Positions 8,286-15,523 of a stretch of 23,985 nucleotides of DNA are shown here, piece by piece (the stretch's first letter is position 1; every line of letters begins with the position of its first letter). The DNA comes from CAYJLW01 sp964370965 (GTDB lineage Bacteria; Actinomycetota; Acidimicrobiia; UBA2766), in NCBI GenBank assembly GCA_964370965.1, contig CAYJLW010000063.1, forward strand, positions 1-23,985. The letters are read 5' to 3'. The translations under genes and the position numbers were made by a program. Under the pieces are notes generated by a model. The model was given only the letters and a program-made list of their open reading frames with translations, made no database searches and had not been told where the DNA came from.

Positions 8286-8543
8286 ATGGAGCTCCCCGAG
8301 GAAACCACAGCGGATGTCGTGAAGCGGCTGCGCCGGGTCGAGGGCCAGGTGCGGGGTGTGGCCCGCATGCTGGAGGAGGGCGCCGACTGCCGCGACGTCC
8401 TCACGCAGCTCGCGGCGGCCACGAAGGCGCTGCAGAAGGCGGGCTTCCGCCTCCTCACCTCCGGTCTCAGCACCTGCCTCCAGGACCCCGCCGGCGGACC
8501 CGAGGCCGACGAGATCGAGCGCCTCTTCACGAAGCTGGCGTAG
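8286..8543 (+). CDS. CsoR/CstR-family transcriptional repressor lacking the copper-ligand His
   Basis: This 85-residue all-helical repressor carries the family signatures RLRRVEGQVRGV and EEGADCRDVLTQL. Copper-sensing CsoR uses Cys-His-Cys. Aligning C35 and C64 (29 residues apart, as in M. tuberculosis CsoR C36/C65) puts Gly60 at the position of the copper-ligand His61. Two cysteines without the His is the arrangement in CstR, the persulfide sensor, whose helix 2 is also closely similar as I recall it. A thiol/persulfide sensor is therefore likelier than a copper sensor. A matching operator lies just upstream. No metal- or sulfur-handling gene follows; the next gene is convergent, so its targets must lie elsewhere. 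It starts 44 bases after the DUF1501 stop. Confidence 0.85.
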   Translation: MELPEETTADVVKRLRRVEGQVRGVARMLEEGADCRDVLTQLAAATKALQKAGFRLLTSGLSTCLQDPAGGPEADEIERLFTKLA

Positions 8544-8656
8544 GTCGAGGGGCTGCGTCCCCCCGTACCCACGCCAGTGGGACGCCCGCTCGTCGCCGCG
8601 CCAGGCTCGGCGAGGCAACCCTGGTTCGGTTCGCGGCGGGACCTCCCAGAGGAGCG

Positions 8657-8691
8657 CGGGTCCCCGAGTGTCCCGGCTCTCCAGGGACCCG
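8657..8691. terminator. hairpin between convergent genes
   Basis: Perfect 8-bp arms cgggtccc (8657-8664) and gggacccg (8684-8691) lie in the 154-base gap between the convergent CsoR-like gene and the ABC permease gene. It could end either transcript. No T-tract is present. Confidence 0.4.
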
Positions 8692-8697
8692 GGGCGC

Positions 8698-9924
8698 CTA
8701 TGCGCTCCGGAGGGCGTCGGTGGGGGGGAGGCGTGCCGCGCGGGCGGCGGGGTAGAGGCCGGCGACCGCACCCACGAGGAGAGCGCCGACGACCCCGCCG
8801 GCGAGGGCGACGGGCGGCACCGCCGTGGCCCAGCCCTGCGTCCGGGCATACACGGCGGTGGTCACCACCCCGAGGGCGGTTCCCCCCAAGCCTCCGATTC
8901 CCGCCAGGAGCAGGGATTCGACGAGGAACTGCGTGCGGACGTGGTGGCGGGTGGCGCCGAGGGCACGGCGGAGACCGATCTCGCTGCGGCGTTCCAGGAC
9001 TGCGATCACCATCACGTTCGCGATCCCGATGCCGCCCACGAGGAGGGCCACCGCCCCGAGGCCGAGCAGGAGGGACGTGAACGCGGTCTTCGCCGCCGCC
9101 CGTGCCTCCAGGGCGTCCGAAGGCCGGCTCACCTCGACCTCGTCCGGGGACTCCGGGTTCGCGGTGGAGGCGAGGACGTCGCGCACGCCCAGGAGCTGGT
9201 CGGGCTGCGCGCGGACGTAGACGGTCGAGGGGGCGGCGCCGGCACCCAGGAGCTCCTCGGCCACGGGCCGGCCCATGAGCACGGCGCGGTCCACCGCGGG
9301 GGCGAGCGGAAGGGGGTCGAGGATCCCGGTCACGCTGAACCAGCGGCCGGGGGAGTCTGCGGGCTGCACGTAGACCCGCACCGGTGCCGTGGGAGAGGCG
9401 AGGCCGAGGCGTGCGGCGGCGACGGCGCCGAGGACGACGGCGGGATAGCGGGCGGTGGCGGCGTCCAGCCAGCGTCCCCCGGCGACTGTCCCGCCGAGGA
9501 GGCGGAGGAGGCCCGTGTCGGCACCCAGGACGGCGATGCCCCCGGTCTGTTCCTCCGGCACGAGGTCGGTGCGGCGCACGGTGGCATCCACGTCCGTTGT
9601 GGAGGCCACCGCCTCGACCGGGCCGACGCGCCGGATCATGCTCGGGGCGTCCTCGGGCAGTTCCGAGGCGGAGCCCACCAGGGACGTGCCGGCCTGCACG
9701 GTGAGGAGGTTCGTGCCGAGGCGGTCGAGTTGGGCGAGGAGGTCGGCCTTGGAGGACTCCGAGATGCCGAGGACGCCAACCATGGCGGCGATGCCGATCG
9801 CGATCCCGATGGCCGTCAGCGTGCTCCGGAGTCGCCGAGCCCGGATGCCGGCGCTGCCCACGCGGAGGACGTCGCGGGGGAGCAGCCGGCTGGGGGCCAC
9901 GGGAGCGGCGGCGACCGTGCTCAC
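8698..9924 (-). CDS. MacB-type ABC transporter permease
   Basis: The 408-residue protein has the MacB/FtsX layout. A short cytoplasmic N-terminus is followed by a first membrane helix (STLTAIGIAIGIAAMVGVLGIS) with the SKADLLAQL motif. An extracytoplasmic domain of about 220 residues contains the typical LGTNLLTV opening. Three more helices lie at the C-terminus, with ERRSEIGLRRALGATRHHVRTQFLVES between them and YPAARAARLPPTDALR at the end. It should work with the ATPase gene it overlaps by GTGA, driving export or mechanotransmission across the membrane; the substrate is unknown. The GTG start at 9924 is set by that overlap. It is the last gene of a four-gene operon. Confidence 0.92.
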   Translation of the reverse strand: MSTVAAAPVAPSRLLPRDVLRVGSAGIRARRLRSTLTAIGIAIGIAAMVGVLGISESSKADLLAQLDRLGTNLLTVQAGTSLVGSASELPEDAPSMIRRVGPVEAVASTTDVDATVRRTDLVPEEQTGGIAVLGADTGLLRLLGGTVAGGRWLDAATARYPAVVLGAVAAARLGLASPTAPVRVYVQPADSPGRWFSVTGILDPLPLAPAVDRAVLMGRPVAEELLGAGAAPSTVYVRAQPDQLLGVRDVLASTANPESPDEVEVSRPSDALEARAAAKTAFTSLLLGLGAVALLVGGIGIANVMVIAVLERRSEIGLRRALGATRHHVRTQFLVESLLLAGIGGLGGTALGVVTTAVYARTQGWATAVPPVALAGGVVGALLVGAVAGLYPAARAARLPPTDALRSA

Positions 9925-10640
9925 GGCGCCTCGGGCGGGCCGCTGTCGTGGAGGACGCGTCCGTCGCGTACCTCGACGCGGCGGGGGCAGGCGGCGGCGA
10001 CCTCATGGTCGTGGGTGATCACGAGGATCGTGGTGCCCTCGGAGTTCAGGTCCCGCAACAGGTGCATGATCTCCTCGCTGGAGTGCGAGTCGAGATTCCC
10101 GGTGGGCTCGTCGGCGAGGACGATCGCCGGCCTCCCCACGAGGGCGCGGGCGATCGCCACCCGCTGGCGTTCCCCTCCTGAGAGGTGCGACGGCGTGTGG
10201 GTGAGGCGGTGCTCGAGGCCGACGCGCCGCAGTACTTCCCCCGCCCGGGCGCGGCGCTCGGCCGCCCGCACGCCTGTGTACAGGAGGCCCGTGGCGACGT
10301 TCTCCACGGCCGTGACGCCGTCGAGGAGGAAGAACTGTTGGAACACGAAACCGATGCGCCGCGCCCGCAGGGCCGAGAGGGCGGAGTCGGCCAGCCCGGA
10401 CGTGTCCACGCCGTCCACGAGGACGGTCCCGGAGCTGGGCCGGTCGAGCGTCCCCACGAGGTGGAGGAGGGTGGACTTGCCCGACCCCGAGGGGCCCACG
10501 ATGGCGGCGAACTCCCCCGGGTCCACCGCCAGGTTGGTCTCGTGCAGTGCTCGCAGGGGCGGGTCGCCCGGGTAGTCCTTCACGACGTCCACGAGCTCGA
10601 GGACGCGGCGCACCGGCGCCGGGGAGCCGGTCGCCGTCAT
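9921..10640 (-). CDS. MacB/LolD-type ABC transporter ATPase
   Basis: The 239-residue ATPase has Walker A GPSGSGKS at 49-56, Q-loop FVFQQF near 98-103, signature LSGGERQ at 153-159, Walker B IVLADEPTGNLD at 173-184 and switch His210. The TGNLD ending and the neighbouring four-helix permease place it in the MacB/LolD/FtsE branch. Its ATG (10640) overlaps the stop of the adaptor gene (ATGA) and its own stop overlaps the permease start (GTGA), so all three are probably made in fixed ratio. Confidence 0.95.
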   Translation of the reverse strand: MTATGSPAPVRRVLELVDVVKDYPGDPPLRALHETNLAVDPGEFAAIVGPSGSGKSTLLHLVGTLDRPSSGTVLVDGVDTSGLADSALSALRARRIGFVFQQFFLLDGVTAVENVATGLLYTGVRAAERRARAGEVLRRVGLEHRLTHTPSHLSGGERQRVAIARALVGRPAIVLADEPTGNLDSHSSEEIMHLLRDLNSEGTTILVITHDHEVAAACPRRVEVRDGRVLHDSGPPEAP

Positions 10641-11734
10641 CCCGGGACGACGACCTTCGTGCCCGCCCGGATGCCGTCGCCGGCGACCTCCACGCGCCCG
10701 TCGGAGAAGAGGCCGGTGTCGACGCCCACGAGCTTGCGGCTCCGGCCCGTGTCCACCTCGAGCGCGTAGCCGCCCTCGGCGAGCGCGACGAGGGCGTTCA
10801 CCGGGACGGTGAGGACGCCCTTGCGGACGTCCTTCGTGAGGGTCACCTCGACGGGGGCCTGGTCCAGGTCGCCCGCCGCGGCCGGGTCCGAGAGGCTCAC
10901 CGTGACCTCGACGTAGGTGCGGGCGTCGGCCTCGCTGCCCTCGGTCTTGGCGACCTTGCCGATGTCGGTCACGGTCCCTGGTGACTTGCCGGCGTCGGGG
11001 AGCTCGACGCTCGCCGCCGTGCCCGCCTTGGCGTAGCGTTGCTGGTCGGTGTCGAGCTTCACCGTGACCTCGGGTGTCGCGGACGTGACCTGCGTGACGG
11101 CGGCTCCGGCTCGGACCTGGGCGCCCACCTCGGCCTGGTGGGTCCCGACCCGCACGGCGGTGGGCTCGAAGACGACGTCGCCCACTTCGATCCGGCCCGT
11201 CTCGTCTGCGTCCCGGGCGTCCTGCCAGCGTTTCACGGCGGAGCGGGTGGCGCCGTCGAACTCGCCGTCGACGTCGACGTCGTCGCCCTTGTCGTAGCCG
11301 AGCGCCTTGAGGTTCTCCTGGAGCTGGCGGACGTCCGCGCCCTCGTCACCGCTGCGCATGGTGCGGTACGCGGGAACGGGGCCGAGGAGGAGGAAGGTGG
11401 GTTCCGTGTCGATCGCGAAGAGGACGCCGCCGCGGTCGACGGCGGTCCCTTCGGCGGCCAGGGAGGTGAGGGTGCCGTCCCGGCCGGCGATCACCGTGGT
11501 GGCGTCGCCGAAGCCGAGGGTGCCGTCGAACGTGTCCGTGTCTGCGAGGTCCTGGCGGGTGACGGGCACGGTCTTCGTGCCGGCGCGGGTCTGGGTCGCG
11601 TCCTCCCCGGTGGAGCCGCAGGCGGCGACCAGGAGAGCGGAGCCGCAGGCGGCGACCAGGAGAGCGGAGCCGGAGGCGGCGGACCTCAGCGCTCCCGGAC
11701 GACGGCGTCGTCTCGGTCGCCTCGATGGTGTCAC
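10637..11734 (-). CDS. HlyD/MacA-like efflux adaptor with peptidoglycan-binding domain, lipoprotein
   Basis: The GTG at 11734 overlaps the upstream stop (GTGA) and gives 365 residues. An Arg-rich N-terminus leads into a hydrophobic stretch with two successive lipoboxes (LLVAACGS twice), so it should be lipidated. A short barrel segment follows (LADTDTFDGTLGFGD, VIAGRDGTLTSL). Then comes a PG_binding_1 domain (GDEGADVRQLQENLKALGY through SAVKRWQ). The C-terminal half has adaptor-type beta domains (GAQVRAGAAVTQVTSATPEV, VLTVPVNALVAL, DGIRAGTKVVVPG). This layout is common for actinobacterial MacB-like systems, where the adaptor couples the permease to the cell wall. Confidence 0.88.
   Translation of the reverse strand: MTPSRRPRRRRRPGALRSAASGSALLVAACGSALLVAACGSTGEDATQTRAGTKTVPVTRQDLADTDTFDGTLGFGDATTVIAGRDGTLTSLAAEGTAVDRGGVLFAIDTEPTFLLLGPVPAYRTMRSGDEGADVRQLQENLKALGYDKGDDVDVDGEFDGATRSAVKRWQDARDADETGRIEVGDVVFEPTAVRVGTHQAEVGAQVRAGAAVTQVTSATPEVTVKLDTDQQRYAKAGTAASVELPDAGKSPGTVTDIGKVAKTEGSEADARTYVEVTVSLSDPAAAGDLDQAPVEVTLTKDVRKGVLTVPVNALVALAEGGYALEVDTGRSRKLVGVDTGLFSDGRVEVAGDGIRAGTKVVVPG
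11612..11665. repeat. 27-bp tandem duplication of a lipobox
   Basis: Two perfect 27-bp copies (11612-11638 and 11639-11665) lie in the adaptor gene and each encodes ALLVAACGS on the minus strand. A degenerate third copy begins at 11666. The duplication gives the protein two potential lipidation cysteines nine residues apart. Confidence 0.9.
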
Positions 11735-12342
11735 CCGTCGCTCCCGGGGCCGGCGCCCGGTCCGCCCGAGCCCGGGGGTCCCTGGAAGACATCTGGAGCG
11801 CACTCCTGGAAGGCCGCCTGCGCGTCCGGATCCTGGATGTCCACGACGGCCGGATCGAAGGGGGGCGTCTTGGAGAAGTCGGGGTCCGGGAAGTCCTTCA
11901 CTCCCCTGTCCCGCATGCACTCGGAGAGCTTCAGCATGCGGTCCCTGACCTCGGGGTCGTCGGTGTCGAAGCCGAGGTCCGCGCTGTCGAGGATGTCGCG
12001 GCACTCCTCTTGGGCCTTCTGCAGCTTCTCGCGGTCGATGCCGGCCGGGTCGCGGGGGATCACCATGCGAGGGTTTCCGTCCGCGTCGGTCTCCGGGTCG
12101 GGCATGTCGATGCCGTTGCGGCGCATGCAGGCCGTGAACTCCAGGAGGGCCTTCTCCCTCTCCTCCGGCGTGGAGGCCTTGGTCTTCTCCGCGGCCGACT
12201 TGGCGTCGCCCTTTTCGAGTGAGGCGACCTTCGTGGATCCCGACGAGCCGCCGCATGCGGCCATGGCGAGGCTGGCGAAGAGGGCGAGGGTCGTCATGAC
12301 GCCGGTGCCCGGTGCGCGGGAGGAGCGGTGTCTCACGTTCAT
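11731..12342 (-). CDS. secreted lipoprotein with duplicated CMRxxG...PDP motif
   Basis: The chosen ATG at 12342 gives 203 residues. The N-terminus is a lipoprotein signal (MNVRHRSSR, hydrophobic stretch, LAMAACGG). Two related motifs follow, CMRRNGIDMPDPE and CMRDRGVKDFPDPDF, each trailed by a further Cys (AQEECRDIL, AFQECAPDV). The repeat suggests a duplicated unit that may be held by disulfides. Proteins of this kind are frequent beside actinobacterial MacB-like efflux operons, but no function is established. It is the first gene of the operon (GTGA overlap with the adaptor). An in-frame ATG at 12396 is possible but would overlap the regulator boxes; 12342 puts the start 22 bases from its box. 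Confidence 0.75.
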   Translation of the reverse strand: MNVRHRSSRAPGTGVMTTLALFASLAMAACGGSSGSTKVASLEKGDAKSAAEKTKASTPEEREKALLEFTACMRRNGIDMPDPETDADGNPRMVIPRDPAGIDREKLQKAQEECRDILDSADLGFDTDDPEVRDRMLKLSECMRDRGVKDFPDPDFSKTPPFDPAVVDIQDPDAQAAFQECAPDVFQGPPGSGGPGAGPGSDG

Positions 12343-12364
12343 GGCGACATGATGGCAGCCGGGG

Positions 12365-12430
12365 CATAAGAGGGGCGTAAAGGGCGCCGGCCCCACCGCC
12401 GCACCGGGACGCCTTTACCCTGCCCTTATG
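12365..12430. promoter_or_regulatory. two mirror-image direct-repeat boxes for an OmpR-type regulator
   Basis: CATAAG...GTAAAG at 12365-12382 and its inverted counterpart at 12413-12430 match at 14 of 18 positions. Within each, the TAA cores are 11 bases apart, the spacing of tandem OmpR/PhoB half-sites. The boxes are 30 bases apart. One ends 22 bases before the lipoprotein ATG (12342), the other 23 before the response-regulator ATG (12454). TAGGCT at 12441-12446 may be the -10 for the regulator. I infer activation or autoregulation of both divergent transcripts, which would be nearly leaderless. Confidence 0.6.
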
Positions 12431-12453
12431 TGCCCGGTCATAGGCTCCCGGTG

Positions 12454-13122
12454 ATGAGAGTGCTCGTGGTCGAGGACGAGCCTGCCCTGGCAGACGCGGT
12501 GGCGCGCGGACTGCGCAGGGAGGGCATGGCGGTGGACACCGCGGCGGACGGCGACGCCGCCCTCCTGAAGGCGAGGGTGAACGTCTACGACGTCGTCGTC
12601 CTCGATCGGGACCTCCCAATCGTGCACGGTGACGAGGTCTGCCGGCGTCTCGTCGGGGACGCCGCGGCAGGCGGGGGTGGCTCTGCTCGCATCCTCATGC
12701 TCACGGCGGCGGGCGGGATCGACGACCGCATCGACGGCCTCGACCTCGGCGCGGACGACTATCTCCCGAAGCCTTTCGCCTTCGGCGAGCTCCTGGCCCG
12801 CATCCGGGCACTCGCCCGGCGCGCCGGCCCCTTCCGGCCGCCGGTGCTCGAACGGGGCGACGTCGTCCTCGATCCCGCCCGGCGCACGGCTACGCGTGGG
12901 GGCCGGCCGCTGGCTCTCACCCCGAAGGAGCAGGGTGTCCTTGAGGCTCTCCTGCGCGCCGGCGGCGCCGTCGTCAGCGCCGAGGAGCTCCTAGAGAACG
13001 TTTGGGACGAGTCCGTCGACCCGCTCACCAACACCGTGCGGGTGACGGTGATGAACCTGCGGCGCAAGCTGGGGGAGCCGCAGTTGATAGAGACGGTTGT
13101 GGGCGCCGGGTATCGCCTGTGA
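12454..13122 (+). CDS. OmpR/PhoB-family response regulator
   Basis: The 222-residue protein has a receiver domain (VLVVEDE at 3-9, phospho-acceptor D51 in VVVLDRDLP, LTAAGG, and DDYLPKPF with the conserved Lys). A winged-helix DNA-binding domain follows (ALTPKEQGVLEALL, EELLENVWDE, TNTVRVTVMNLRRKLGEP, VVGAGYRL). It is phosphorylated by the kinase whose GTG overlaps its stop (GTGA). The start at 12454 has no clear Shine-Dalgarno sequence and may be leaderless; an ATG 24 bases upstream is in frame but lies at the end of the proposed regulator box. It probably controls the divergent efflux operon. Confidence 0.95.
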   Translation: MRVLVVEDEPALADAVARGLRREGMAVDTAADGDAALLKARVNVYDVVVLDRDLPIVHGDEVCRRLVGDAAAGGGGSARILMLTAAGGIDDRIDGLDLGADDYLPKPFAFGELLARIRALARRAGPFRPPVLERGDVVLDPARRTATRGGRPLALTPKEQGVLEALLRAGGAVVSAEELLENVWDESVDPLTNTVRVTVMNLRRKLGEPQLIETVVGAGYRL

Positions 13123-14392
13123 ACGGCGGCGGCCGCCGCCGGGGGCCCACCGTGCGGCTCCGGCTCACCCTCCTGTACGGGGGGTTGTTCCTGCTCATGG
13201 GGGCGATCCTGATCGCCGCGAACTTCTTCCTCCTACGCGCCACCCTGACCCTGGACCCGGAGCGCCAGCGGGCCGAGTTCATCCGCCGTCTCGACGTCCC
13301 GCCCGAGGCGATCCCGCTGCCACCCCCCCAGGACGACCGGGTACAGCGGGTCTTCGTCGGTGTCGCGAGGGAGTTCCGCAACCGCACGATCGCCGCCGCG
13401 ACCCGCCAGTCCCTCGTGGCGCTCGGGGTGGTCGCAGTCGTGGCCGTGGCCCTGGGCTGGACGGTCGCCGGCCGGGTGCTGCGCCCCCTGCACGACATCA
13501 CCGACACGGCCCGGCGGATATCCGAGCGGAACCTGGACGAGCGCATCTCCCTCGAGGGCCCCGACGACGAGCTCCGCGAGCTGGCGGCCACGTTCGACGC
13601 CCTCCTGGATCGTCTGCAGGCGGCCTTCGAGGCGCAGCGGCGCTTCGTCGCCAACGCGTCACACGAGCTCCGCACCCCGCTGGCGATCATCGGAGCGGAG
13701 ACGGACGTCACGCTCAGGGACCCGGAGGCGGGCGTCGAGGAGTACCGTCGCATGGCCGGTGTCGTCAGGGACGCCACAGACCGCAGCGAGGTGCTCATCG
13801 AGAGCCTTCTCGCCCTCGCCCGCAGCCAGTCCGTGGCCCCGGAGCACCGTCGCGTCGATCTCGCCGACCTGGCGAGAGCAGGGATGGGAGATGTACCGGG
13901 GGCGAAGGCGGACCTCGCTCCGGCGCCCGTGCTCGGGGACCCGGCGCTGCTGGAGCGCCTCGTGCGCAACCTCTTCGACAACGCCTCCCGCCACGGCTGC
14001 CCGCCCGTCACGGTCGAGACGGGATGTGAGGGGGGCCTGTCGCATTTGGCTGTGTCCAGCGCCGGCGAGCGCCTCCCCCCGGAGGTGGCGGCAACCCTGC
14101 TGGAGCCGTTCACCCGGGCGGCGGTGCGCACCGGTTCCGAGGGGGCCGGCCTCGGCCTCTCGATCGTGGCCGCTGTCGCCGAGGCCCACGACGGCGAGGT
14201 CACCCTTGAGGCGCCGGAGGTCGGGGGCCTCACCGTGAGCGTGTCCTTCCCGGCCGCCCCCCCGGAGGCGCCGGGGGAGCCGGGGGCCTCCCAGGGAGAG
14301 GCGCTCCGGTCCCAGGGCGCAACTGGGCGCGGGGGGCGGGGGCGGGGGGGGGGCGCGGGGGCCCGGGGGGGGGGGGGGGGGTTGGTGGGGGC
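13119..14392 (+). CDS. sensor histidine kinase, 3' end disturbed by assembly gap
   Basis: The GTG at 13119 overlaps the regulator stop. The first membrane helix is LTLLYGGLFLLMGAILIAANFFLL (residues about 17-39), followed by a short sensor loop of about 60 residues and a second helix near 99-117. A HAMP domain (RPLHDITDTARRISERNLDERI) leads into the H-box FVANASHELRTPL with phospho-His182. The N-box is LVRNLFDNASRHG and the G-boxes are LLEPFTRA and GAGLGLSIVAAVAEAHDG. The catalytic core ends near 14250. After that the frame is Gly-rich low complexity running into poly-G and the N gap, so the true stop is not visible. The small loop suggests membrane-stress or direct transporter sensing. Confidence 0.85.
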
Positions 14393-14453
14393 NNNNNNNN
14401 NNGCGGGGGGCCGCCCAGGGAGTGGCGCGCCGGGCCCAGGGGGCAACTGGGCG
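14290..14453. repeat. near-duplicate sequence on both sides of the N gap
   Basis: 14290-14329 and 14414-14453 match at 36 of 40 bases. They sit on either side of poly-G and the N gap in the same orientation. All four differences fall where the second copy has G or T. This is what two overlapping contig ends look like when joined without merging, so the real locus probably has one copy. Confidence 0.75.
14339..14402. other. poly-G tract and 10-N scaffold gap
   Basis: 14339-14392 is almost entirely G, followed by Ns at 14393-14402. The quality of bases here is doubtful, and the sensor kinase reading frame cannot be trusted through it. Confidence 0.9.
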
Positions 14454-14562
14454 GGGGGCGCGTGGCGTGTGCGGCGCAGCGCTCCCAGTTGGGTGCTTCG
14501 TCGGTTTCGTGGCACCGGTGCGCCCGGCCGTCCATTGCCGGGCGGTTCCGGGGGGCCCGCCG

Positions 14563-14568
14563 TATGAT
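14563..14568 (+). promoter_or_regulatory. candidate -10 box for the amino acid importer operon
   Basis: TATGAT at 14563-14568 is one base from the -10 consensus and lies 52 bases before the ATG at 14621. No well-spaced -35 is visible (TTGCCG at 14535 is 22 bases away), so this is tentative. Confidence 0.35.
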
Positions 14569-14620
14569 GCACACCCGGCAAGGGGCGCCGGCCCGAGTTC
14601 CGGGGGTTCAGGAGGTACGC

Positions 14621-15523
14621 ATGAGCAAGTCCCGTCTTCGCGTGGTGGCAGCGCTGTTGTTGGTACTCGCCCTCGTGGCCACCGGATGCGGAAAGAAGGA
14701 GGAGGAGGGCGAGAAGGGGGACAAGGGGGAGCACGAAGGGATGGAACTGACCGCCCTGGGCGAGAAGCTCCCGAAGGAGATCCAGGACGCGGGCGAGATC
14801 AAGGTCTGCTCCGACGTCGCCTACCCGCCCATCGAGTTCTACAAGGAGGGCACCAAGGAAGTCCTCGGGGTCGATCCTGACGTCGCCAAGGCCATGGGCG
14901 AGGAGCTCGGTGTCGAGTTCAAGTTCGAGAACACGGCCTTCGACGGCATCATCCCGGCGCTGAAGTCGAAGCGCTGCGACGTCATCATGTCGGCGATGAG
15001 CGACACGAAGGAGCGCCAGGACCAGGGCCTCGACTTCATCGACTACTTCAACGCGGGCACGTCGATCATCGTGCAGAAGGGCAACCCCCAGAAGATCAAC
15101 GGCCTCGACGACCTCTGCGGGAAGACGATCGGGATCCAGAAGGGCACCACCCAGGAGGAAGTCGCCACGAAGCAGGCGGAGAAGTGCAGGTCCGAGGGCA
15201 AGGGAGACCTCACCGTGCAGACCTTCGAGAAGGACACCGAGGCCCTGCAGCAGCTCAAGATCGGCCGCACGGTGGCGGACATGAACGACTTCCCGGTGGC
15301 CGCCTACACCGCGAAGGAGCAGCCCGACGCGTACGAGGTCGTGGGCGACCAGATCGACGCGGGTCCGTACGGCATCGGCATCCGCAAGGACGACACCGAG
15401 CTCATGACCGCCCTGCACGAGGCGATGATGAAGATCTTCGACAACGGCGAGTACGAGAAGGTCCTGAAGGAGTGGAACGTCGAGGCGGGCGCCGTCGACG
15501 GTATCAAGATGAACGGTGGGTGA
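14621..15523 (+). CDS. amino acid ABC transporter substrate-binding lipoprotein
   Basis: The 300-residue protein has a clear lipoprotein signal (MSKSRLR, hydrophobic stretch, LVATGCGK, lipidated Cys near residue 19), then a charged Lys/Glu/Gly linker. The body is a periplasmic-binding-protein type 2 fold of the polar amino acid family: IKVCSDVAYPPIEFY, GVDPDVAKAMGEELGV, FDGIIPALKSKRCDVIMSAMSDT, LCGKTIGIQKGTT, and YGIGIRKDD near the end. It captures a small amino acid or related solute outside the membrane and delivers it to the permease encoded next. An AGGAGG sequence just upstream fixes the start. The exact ligand cannot be read from sequence. Confidence 0.93.
   Translation: MSKSRLRVVAALLLVLALVATGCGKKEEEGEKGDKGEHEGMELTALGEKLPKEIQDAGEIKVCSDVAYPPIEFYKEGTKEVLGVDPDVAKAMGEELGVEFKFENTAFDGIIPALKSKRCDVIMSAMSDTKERQDQGLDFIDYFNAGTSIIVQKGNPQKINGLDDLCGKTIGIQKGTTQEEVATKQAEKCRSEGKGDLTVQTFEKDTEALQQLKIGRTVADMNDFPVAAYTAKEQPDAYEVVGDQIDAGPYGIGIRKDDTELMTALHEAMMKIFDNGEYEKVLKEWNVEAGAVDGIKMNGG

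Noticed and set aside
8286..8543. Copper-sensing CsoR
   Set aside because: The His ligand is replaced by Gly60 and no copper efflux gene is nearby; family membership is kept but copper sensing is not claimed.
13025..15418. 797-codon minus-strand frame through the N gap
   Set aside because: It crosses the assembly gap and lies antisense to the kinase and the amino acid binding protein.
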